Below are positions 1-4,700 of a DNA stretch of 6,308 bases, in pieces. Each line of letters starts with the position of its first letter. The first letter of the stretch is position 1. Under the pieces are notes generated by a model. That model made no database searches. It was not told the origin of the DNA and saw nothing but the letters and a program-made list of their open reading frames with translations. Source of the stretch: Bacilli bacterium (lineage in GTDB: Bacteria > Bacillota_I > Bacilli_A > RFN20 > CAG-826); contig JAKSVY010000071.1 of the NCBI GenBank assembly GCA_024413875.1, positions 1 to 6,308 of the forward strand. Direction: 5' to 3'. The translations under genes and the position numbers were made by a program.

Positions 1-1
1 T

Positions 2-298
2 ACGCTTACTGTAGCTTTTTGCGGTGTTCCTGATTTATATGTTAATAAAAAGACTTCTTTAATAACTACATTAGCACCACTTGTAGTATTTACGGTTGTC
101 CTTTTACCATTTGTAATTCTTGTGAAAAGTCCTTTAACGTATGCATTAATTTCGTTTTTATTCGCAATGCATATTAGTGGATGCATAGGTGATATGTATG
201 TTGCTCTTCTATTGATTTTTAAATTCGATAAGAACACAATTGTGAATGATACAGGACCTAAACAAACATTTTATATTCCAAAAAATGAAAATGAATAG
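2..298 (+). CDS. DUF3267 family membrane protein (putative zincin peptidase), C-terminal part
   Basis: This is the last 98 codons of a gene that enters from the left edge and ends at TAG 296-298. The translation has two hydrophobic stretches: one around residues 25-43 of the fragment (LAPLVVFTVVLLPFVILV) and one around 47-75. The second contains HISGCIGDMYVALLLIFKF, and the protein ends with a polar tail carrying NDTGPKQTFYIPKN. The pattern H-x-S-G-C-x-G-D followed by a hydrophobic helix and a D-T-G ... F/Y-Y element is what I recall for the C-terminal half of DUF3267 proteins, which are predicted integral-membrane zinc peptidases. Their HExxH motif would lie upstream, outside the window, so catalytic competence cannot be judged. 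The Asp of GD may be a metal ligand, by analogy with M50 peptidases; that is inference. The substrate is unknown. Another small membrane protein family is possible. Confidence 0.7.
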   Translation, partial: TLTVAFCGVPDLYVNKKTSLITTLAPLVVFTVVLLPFVILVKSPLTYALISFLFAMHISGCIGDMYVALLLIFKFDKNTIVNDTGPKQTFYIPKNENE

Positions 299-299
299 T

Positions 300-328
300 T
301 AAGAGAGTTTTTACTATCTTGTCTCTTA
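300..328 (+). terminator. weak hairpin after the DUF3267 gene
   Basis: TAAGAGA (300-306) pairs perfectly with TCTCTTA (322-328) across a 15-nt loop, starting two bases after the upstream stop codon. The following bases (TTCATTCACTATTT) are T-rich but not a true T run, so this is at best a weak intrinsic terminator. It is the only candidate between this gene and the rplM promoter. Confidence 0.25.
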
Positions 329-340
329 TTCATTCACTAT

Positions 341-380
341 TTGGCTAAATCTTGGCTTTTCTTTAGAAAACCTTTAGAAA
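341..380 (+). repeat. two pairs of direct repeats with an 11-bp period upstream of the rplM promoter
   Basis: TTGGCT occurs at 341-346 and again at 352-357. CTTTAGAAA occurs at 361-369 and again at 372-380. Both pairs are offset by exactly 11 bp, and blocks beginning at 341, 352, 363 and 374 all start with TT. The repeats lie about 17-56 bp upstream of the -35 box. The 6-N5-6 geometry is that of OmpR/PhoP-type response regulator sites, but no regulator is identified here, so function is inference. TTTTCT-TT-AGAAAA (357-370) is also an inverted repeat inside the block. Confidence 0.45.
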
Positions 381-396
381 TTGTCAAAAAAATCAA

Positions 397-425
397 TTGA
401 CTATCACTAATAAAAGTGATATTAT
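397..425 (+). promoter_or_regulatory. rplM-rpsI promoter (sigma-A type, extended -10)
   Basis: The -35 box is TTGACT (397-402) and the -10 box is TATTAT (420-425), each 5 of 6 to consensus, with a 17-bp spacer. TG at 417-418, one base before the -10, makes it an extended -10 promoter. Transcription would start near 432, giving a leader of about 60 nt before rplM. An A7 run (386-392) lies just upstream of the -35. Confidence 0.8.
402..421. promoter_or_regulatory. perfect inverted repeat in the rplM promoter spacer (candidate operator)
   Basis: TATCACT (402-408) and AGTGATA (415-421) are perfect 7-bp arms around AATAAA. The element fills the whole spacer between -35 and -10 and overlaps the last base of the -35 and the first two of the -10. 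A protein bound here would directly block RNA polymerase. No known operator consensus is matched with confidence. The alternative is chance pairing in AT-rich DNA, although the arms contain C and G at matched places. Confidence 0.5.
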
Positions 426-431
426 ATTTTT

Positions 432-492
432 CGGTACATTTTTAATACCCACAAAATGCCCTTTTATCAAAAAATAGGAGGAATAATTAAAA
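432..492 (+). promoter_or_regulatory. rplM 5' leader with ribosome binding site
   Basis: This is the predicted untranslated leader of the rplM-rpsI mRNA. It contains AGGAGG at 476-481, 11 nt before the ATG, which selects the start at 493 rather than the in-frame ATG at 505. A small hairpin can form between GGTA (433-436) and TACC (446-449). Bacilli often carry an L13 leader RNA for autoregulation at this place. I cannot recognise its consensus here, so an autoregulatory role is only positional inference. Confidence 0.4.
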
Positions 493-924
493 ATGAAAAC
501 TTATATGGCCAACAAAAATACCGTTGAGAGAAAATGGTATCTCATCGACGCAGAAGGCAAAACATTAGGAAGACTTGCTACTGAAATTGCAAATCTTTTA
601 AGAGGAAAAGGAAAACCAACTTTTACTCCAAACGTAGACTGTGGTGATTATGTCATCGTTATCAATGCCGAAAAAATCCACGCAACAGGCAACAAGATGC
701 AAGACAAAATTTACTACAACCATTCAGGATATCATGGTGGATTAAAAACTAGAAACATGGAAACTATGTTAGCTAAACAACCATGCAAAGTTCTTGAAAG
801 AGCTGTTAAAGGTATGATCCCTCATAACCATTTAGGAGCTGACGTATATAGAAAATTATTCGTATACGCTGGTCCAGAACATCAACATCAAGCTCAAAAG
901 CCTGAAGTATATGAGGTTAAATAG
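493..924 (+). CDS. rplM: 50S ribosomal protein L13
   Basis: L13 is an early-assembling protein of the large ribosomal subunit that binds 23S rRNA. The 143-aa product is close to the usual length (about 142-147). It shows the family's conserved blocks in order: [19 protein letters not shown] (residues 12-30), [16 protein letters not shown] (37-52), INAEKI (57-62), [14 protein letters not shown] (72-85) and the signature region [18 protein letters not shown] (105-122), followed by [10 protein letters not shown] near the end. The start at 493 is chosen because AGGAGG lies 11 nt upstream and the N-terminus MKTYMANK parallels the Bacillus one. ATG at 505 (Met5) is a less likely alternative. The gene is first in an operon with rpsI, 8 bp downstream, the almost universal L13-S9 pair. 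Its TAG stop is fused to the rpsI ribosome binding site, which suggests translational coupling. Confidence 0.98.
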   Translation: MKTYMANKNTVERKWYLIDAEGKTLGRLATEIANLLRGKGKPTFTPNVDCGDYVIVINAEKIHATGNKMQDKIYYNHSGYHGGLKTRNMETMLAKQPCKVLERAVKGMIPHNHLGADVYRKLFVYAGPEHQHQAQKPEVYEVK

Positions 925-928
925 GAGG
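923..928 (+). promoter_or_regulatory. rpsI ribosome binding site overlapping the rplM stop
   Basis: AGGAGG begins on the last two bases of the rplM TAG stop (922-924) and ends 4 nt before the rpsI ATG. Ribosomes finishing L13 would sit directly on this site, so balanced L13/S9 synthesis by coupling or reinitiation is plausible. The 4-nt spacing is a little short. Confidence 0.85.
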
Positions 929-932
929 AATT

Positions 933-1331
933 ATGGCAAAACAACAAGTTAAATACTACGGAACTGGTAGAAGAAAAAATTCTATCGCCAGAGTTACTCT
1001 CGTTCCAGGAACTGGTGTTATCACTATTAATGGACGTGCTTTCGAAGAATATATCCCTAACGGATTAACTAGACTCGACGTTCTCCAACCACTTGTTATG
1101 ACAGAAAGCGCTACATCTTTAGATGTAATCTGTGATGTTAAAGGTGGCGGAATCACTGGTCAAGCTGGTGCTATTCGTCATGGTATTTCTAGAGCATTAT
1201 TAGAAGTTAACCCTGAATATAGAAAGGTTTTAAAACCTGAAGGAATGCTCACTCGTGACCCAAGAGCAGTTGAAAGAAAGAAACCTGGTCTTAAGAAAGC
1301 AAGAAGAGCTCCTCAATTCTCAAAACGTTAG
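933..1331 (+). CDS. rpsI: 30S ribosomal protein S9
   Basis: S9 is a small-subunit protein in the head of the 30S; its C-terminal tail reaches into the P site and touches the tRNA anticodon loop. The 132-aa product matches the usual bacterial length (about 130). Visible hallmarks are [12 protein letters not shown] (residues 10-21), the signature [19 protein letters not shown] (71-89), [14 protein letters not shown] (106-119), and the very basic C-terminus ending in SKR (130-132), whose last two residues are the conserved tRNA-contacting pair. The start at 933 is fixed by an AGGAGG 4 nt upstream and by the typical [15 protein letters not shown] beginning. It is the second and last gene of the rplM operon; a strong intrinsic terminator begins 28 nt after the stop. 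Nothing is truncated or unusual in the protein. Confidence 0.98.
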   Translation: MAKQQVKYYGTGRRKNSIARVTLVPGTGVITINGRAFEEYIPNGLTRLDVLQPLVMTESATSLDVICDVKGGGITGQAGAIRHGISRALLEVNPEYRKVLKPEGMLTRDPRAVERKKPGLKKARRAPQFSKR

Positions 1332-1358
1332 TCTTCAGAATTGGTTTAAAAATAGAAA

Positions 1359-1388
1359 GCCGAAGGTACGCCTTCGGCCTTTTATTTT
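1359..1388 (+). terminator. intrinsic terminator of the rplM-rpsI operon
   Basis: A perfect 8-bp GC-rich stem, GCCGAAGG (1359-1366) with CCTTCGGC (1371-1378), is closed by the tetraloop TACG and followed by CTTTTATTTTG. UACG is a UNCG-type stable tetraloop, though here closed by G-C rather than the optimal C-G. The reverse strand also has TTTCTATTTTT after the stem, so it could act in both directions. Confidence 0.93.
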
Positions 1389-1427
1389 GTCTTTTTATAT
1401 ACTTATTATATACGTGTGTACGTGAAG

Positions 1428-1457
1428 AAAATGAGCCTTATAAACTGCTCATTTTTT
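1428..1457 (+). terminator. second terminator-like hairpin, possibly bidirectional
   Basis: AAAATGAGC (1428-1436) and GCTCATTTT (1447-1455) form a perfect 9-bp stem with a 10-nt loop, and the T run of the right arm continues to 1456. The A-rich left arm gives a matching T-rich exit on the reverse strand. It lies about 100 nt after the rpsI stop, so it may be a back-up terminator that isolates rpoB, or the 3' end of an unrecognised short RNA. Confidence 0.55.
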
Positions 1458-1470
1458 CATTATATTTTTG

Positions 1471-1497
1471 ACATATTTTATATGTTTTTTTTTTTTT
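1471..1497 (+). terminator. weak AT hairpin followed by a 13-T tract
   Basis: ACATAT (1471-1476) and ATATGT (1480-1485) form a 6-bp stem with a TTT loop, running straight into T13 (1485-1497). The layout is terminator-like, but the stem has only one G-C pair and would be unstable, so function is uncertain. A perfect TTGACA (1468-1473) overlaps it without a well-placed -10. Confidence 0.3.
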
Positions 1498-1514
1498 AAA
1501 TTTGGATAAAAATG

Positions 1515-1528
1515 ACTAAAATTTTAGT
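1515..1528. repeat. 14-bp perfect palindrome ACTAAAATTTTAGT
   Basis: ACTAAAATTTTAGT is a perfect palindrome centred between 1521 and 1522, about 115 bp upstream of the predicted rpoB transcription start. It could be a dimeric-protein binding site. In DNA this AT-rich, chance occurrence is also likely. Confidence 0.3.
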
Positions 1529-1566
1529 TAAATTATAGCCAAAAATTAATCTAAAAAATAGTACCT

Positions 1567-1584
1567 TTATAATAGATATTATAA
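1567..1584. repeat. 18-bp AT palindrome with embedded TATAAT
   Basis: TTATAATA and TATTATAA form perfect 8-bp arms around a central GA. The left arm contains a consensus -10 (TATAAT, 1568-1573), but the best -35 at the right distance is only TTAATC (1546-1551, 16-bp spacer), so it is not called as a promoter. Its centre is about 53 bp from that of the palindrome on the rpoB -10. Confidence 0.3.
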
Positions 1585-1600
1585 TAAAAATTAAAAATTT
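1576..1600 (+). promoter_or_regulatory. UP-element-like AT-only tract before the rpoB promoter
   Basis: All 25 bases are A or T, with A5 runs (1586-1590 and 1593-1597), placed at about -38 to -62 relative to the predicted rpoB start. This is where the RNA polymerase alpha C-terminal domains bind UP elements at strong promoters. The call rests on position and composition only. Confidence 0.45.
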
Positions 1601-1602
1601 AC

Positions 1603-1631
1603 TTGACTATTGCTTTTACTTTATGTATAAT
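1603..1631 (+). promoter_or_regulatory. rpoB-rpoC promoter (sigma-A type)
   Basis: The -35 box TTGACT (1603-1608, 5 of 6) and a perfect -10 TATAAT (1626-1631) are separated by the ideal 17 bp. The predicted start is near A1638, giving a 75-nt leader. This near-consensus promoter means rpoB is transcribed from its own start here rather than only by read-through from a ribosomal protein operon. Its first eight bases, TTGACTAT, are identical to those of the rplM promoter. Confidence 0.9.
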
Positions 1632-1638
1632 ACATAAA
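1620..1638. promoter_or_regulatory. 19-bp perfect palindrome centred on the rpoB -10 box (candidate operator)
   Basis: TTTATGTAT-A-ATACATAAA has perfect 9-bp arms around A1629, inside the -10 hexamer, and runs to the predicted transcription start. A repressor dimer here would occlude the core promoter. Part of the symmetry comes from the AT-rich -10 itself, so chance cannot be excluded. Confidence 0.5.
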
Positions 1639-1652
1639 TGCGATAAATTGCG

Positions 1653-1684
1653 GTCTTTAATTAAATATTTATATTTAATGAGAC
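1653..1684 (+). promoter_or_regulatory. stem-loop in the rpoB 5' leader
   Basis: The leader RNA can fold into a long hairpin. ATTAAATA (1660-1667) pairs perfectly with TATTTAAT (1672-1679) over a TTTA loop, and GTCTT (1653-1657) pairs with GAGAC (1680-1684) including one G-U pair, with a 2-nt bulge. No T run follows, so it is not a terminator; it ends 19 nt before the GAGG of the rpoB ribosome binding site. A role in mRNA stability or translational control is inference. Confidence 0.5.
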
Positions 1685-1703
1685 TATCGAAAATAGAAAA
1701 AGT

Positions 1704-1707
1704 GAGG
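1704..1707 (+). promoter_or_regulatory. rpoB ribosome binding site
   Basis: GAGG in the context AGTGAGGAA lies 5 nt before ATG 1713. It is weaker than the AGGAGG of the other three start sites in the window, but it decides the rpoB start. Confidence 0.7.
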
Positions 1708-1712
1708 AACCT

Positions 1713-4700
1713 ATGGAAAACAAATGGAAACTTGTTAAGTATGGAAAATTTCATGAACGTATCAACTTTGCCAGAAACAAAGAGAACCTTGAACTTCCTA
1801 ACTTAATTGAAAATCAGATTGACTCATTCGACTGGTTTGTTACTGAAGGAATCAAAGAACTTCTCGTAGACATTAGCCCAATCAACCATCCAACTGGTAA
1901 GCAAATCTCTATCGAGTTTAGTGAACCATTCTTTGAAGAACCTGAAAGATCAATTAGAGATTGTAAGGAAAGAGAACTTTCTTACACTAAAAAACTCAAA
2001 TGTAAGGTTAACCTTATCAACGGTGAAGTTGGCGAAATCAAAGAAGCAACTATCTTTTTAGCTGATTTCCCATGGATGACACCTACTGGATCATTCGTTA
2101 TTAACGGTGCTGAAAGAGTAGTAGTTAACCAAATCATTAGATCTTCTGGCGTTCTCTTTAAGAATGAAATGGACCCTAAATTAAATAAAGCTAATTTAAC
2201 TGGTCAAGTTATTCCTACTAGAGGTGCTTGGATTGAATTCGAAAAAGGTTCAAAAGATTTACTCTACGCAAAGGTAGATAGAAGTAAGAAGATTTTCCTT
2301 ACAACTTTCTTAAGATGTTTAGGTATTGAAACAAAGAGCCAAATGACTAGCCTTTTCGGTAAGTCAGAACTTCTTGAAAAGACAATCGAAAAGAATGAAC
2401 ATGAAACATATGATGAAGCTATGTCTGAACTTTATCTCAAAGTTAAAGGCGAATCAGATAGTATTGCATCTCACGTTCAATCTTATCTCCAAAACCATTT
2501 AATGGATACTAAGAGATATGACTTAATGGAAGTTGGTAGATATAAATTTAACAAAAAGTTAGACTTCTCAGAAAGAGCATTTGGTCATGCTTTAGCTGAA
2601 GATTACGTTATCGAAGCTAAGACTGATGATAATGGAAACATTATCCAAGAAAGAATCGTTCTTGCTAAAGGAACTATGGTTGATGAAGAAGTTAGAGATA
2701 TCCTCAAAGCTAATAGAGAATCATTCAGAAAAGAACTCAACTACAAGAATGACTTATATGTTGACTGGATGAGAGGACATAGTGCTGAAAACGTTAAGAC
2801 TTTAGTTGAAACTATTAAAGTTTTCAGTGGCAATGCTGATGGTGGAAAGAATAAGACAGTTAAAATCGTTGGTTCATATTTTGACGAAGAAAAGACTTTC
2901 ATCACTACATCAGATATGATCGCTGCTACATCATACTATCTCAACCTTTTAGATGGTGTTGGTGAATGTGACGACGTAGATAACTTAGCTAACAGAAGAA
3001 TGAGACTTACTGGTGAATTATTAAAGAACCAAGTAAGAGTTGGCTTTGCTAAACTTGAAAAGAATATCAAAGATAAGATGACTACTAAAGAGCCAAAAGA
3101 TATGACTCCACAAAATCTTATCAATAGTAAACCACTTGAAAGTGCAATTAAAGAATTCTTTGCATTATCACAATTATCACAATTTATGGCACAAACTAAC
3201 CCTCTTGATGAAATCACTCATAAGAGAAGATTAAGTGCCTTAGGACCTGGCGGTATCACTCGTGAAAGAGCTGGTATCGAAGTCAGAGACGTACACCCTA
3301 CTCACTATGGTAGAATTTGTCCAGTTGAAACACCAGAAGGTCAAAACATCGGTTTAATTTCATCACTTGCTACATATGCTAAAGTTAATGAATATGGTTT
3401 CATCAAGACTGCTTATTATAAAGTTGTTGATGGTGTTGTAACTGACGAAGCTGTTTATATGACAGCTGACGAAGAATACAACGAATATATTGCTGATGCT
3501 AACGCTAAGACTGTTACAGTTGATGGCGTTACTACTTTAACAGAAGATTTCATCTATGCTAGACATAACCTTGAAACTAACCTTTATAGTAGAGATCAAA
3601 TCAGCTATATCGATGTATCAAGTAAACAAATCGTATCAGTTTCTGCTGCTTGTATCCCATTCCTTGAACACGATGACTGTACAAGAACACTTATGGGTTC
3701 TAACATGCAAAGACAATCTATTCCTCTAATTCGTCCACAAGCTCCATATGTTGGAACAGGTATCGAATATAAAGCTGCACATGATTCAGGTGCTGCATTA
3801 CTTTGCCTTGCTGATGGCGTAGTTGAATACGTTGATGGTAAAGTAGTTAGAGTTAGAGAAGAAGGCGGAGCTTTACGTGAATATGAATTAGCTAAGTTCC
3901 AAAGAAGTAACCAAGGAACTTGCTTCAACCAAACTCCTATCTGTGAAGTTGGTGAAATCGTTAAGAAGGGAGATGTGTTAGCTGATGGTCCATCTATGGA
4001 TAAAGGCGAGCTCGCTCTTGGTAGAAACGTATTAATCGCATTCATGACTTGGGAAGGATACAACTTCGAAGATGCGGTTATTATGAATGAAAATTTAGTT
4101 AAGAATGACGTATATACATCAATCCATATCGAAAGATATGAATGTCAAGCTAGAGATACTAAACTTGGTAAAGAACAAATCACTGCTGAAATGGCTTCTA
4201 TCCCAAGTGCATCTAGAAAGAATCTTGATGCTGATGGTATCGTTATCCCTGGCTCAGTTGTAAAAGAAGGAGACTATTTAGTTGCTAAATCAACTCCAAG
4301 AGGACAAACTGATCCATCACCAGAAGAGAAGTTAATGGAAGCTATCTTCGGTAATAAGAGTAAAGAACAAAAAGATACATCACTCACTGTTCCTCATGGT
4401 GGAGATGGTATTGTTCAAGCTGTTAGACACTACAAGAAACCTCAAGATAAAGAACTTCCAAATGGTGTAAATGAAGTTGTAAGAGTTTATATTGTACAAA
4501 AGAGAAAGATTCGTGTTGGTGATAAGATGTCAGGACGTCACGGTAATAAAGGTGTCATCTCTAACATTCTTCCACAAGAGGATATGCCATTCCTCGCTGA
4601 TGGTACACCAATCGATATCATGCTTAACCCACAAGGTGTTCCATCACGTATGAACATTGGTCAAGTACTTGAAGTTCACTTAGGTATGGCTTGTAGAAAA

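Larger units (their letters stand above)
1386..1602. other. AT-rich intergenic region without a credible gene
   Basis: Between the rpsI terminator and the rpoB promoter I find no open frame with a ribosome binding site and protein-like content. The stretch is very AT-rich and contains a second hairpin (1428-1456), an AT hairpin running into a 13-T tract (1471-1497), two palindromes (1515-1528, 1567-1584) and an AT-only block before the rpoB promoter. Short direct repeats are also visible: TATATAC at 1396-1402 and 1407-1413 (11-bp offset), and TACGTG at 1411-1416 and 1419-1424. Confidence 0.8.

Noticed and set aside
505..924. Alternative rplM start at the second in-frame ATG
   Set aside because: It would leave 23 nt between AGGAGG and the start; the ATG at 493 has better spacing and matches the short N-terminal extension seen in Bacillus L13.
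956..1156. Open frame on the minus strand inside rpsI
   Set aside because: It is antisense to the conserved core of S9, has no family resemblance, and arises from the codon structure of the real gene.
1512..1538. Eight-codon frame (MTKILVKL, TAG) in the intergenic region
   Set aside because: It is too short to judge, has only a weak GGA upstream and no clear promoter, and overlaps the 14-bp palindrome.
1546..1573. Possible additional rpoB promoter with TATAAT at 1568-1573
   Set aside because: The matching -35 is only TTAATC (3 of 6). The TATAAT is part of an AT palindrome and the promoter at 1603-1631 is far better.
1603..1806. 67-codon frame running from the rpoB promoter into rpoB
   Set aside because: Its first codon lies in the -35 box, so it could not be fully transcribed from that promoter, and it overlaps rpoB out of frame. 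The internal ATG at 1678 is buried in the leader hairpin without a ribosome binding site.
2936..3217. Open frame on the minus strand inside rpoB
   Set aside because: It is antisense to the rifampicin region of rpoB, shows no recognisable protein features and has no plausible promoter.
3605..4063. 152-codon open frame on the minus strand inside rpoB
   Set aside because: The length is explained by strong codon bias of rpoB on the opposite strand. The translation is Ser/Thr/Pro-rich and unlike any family I know.
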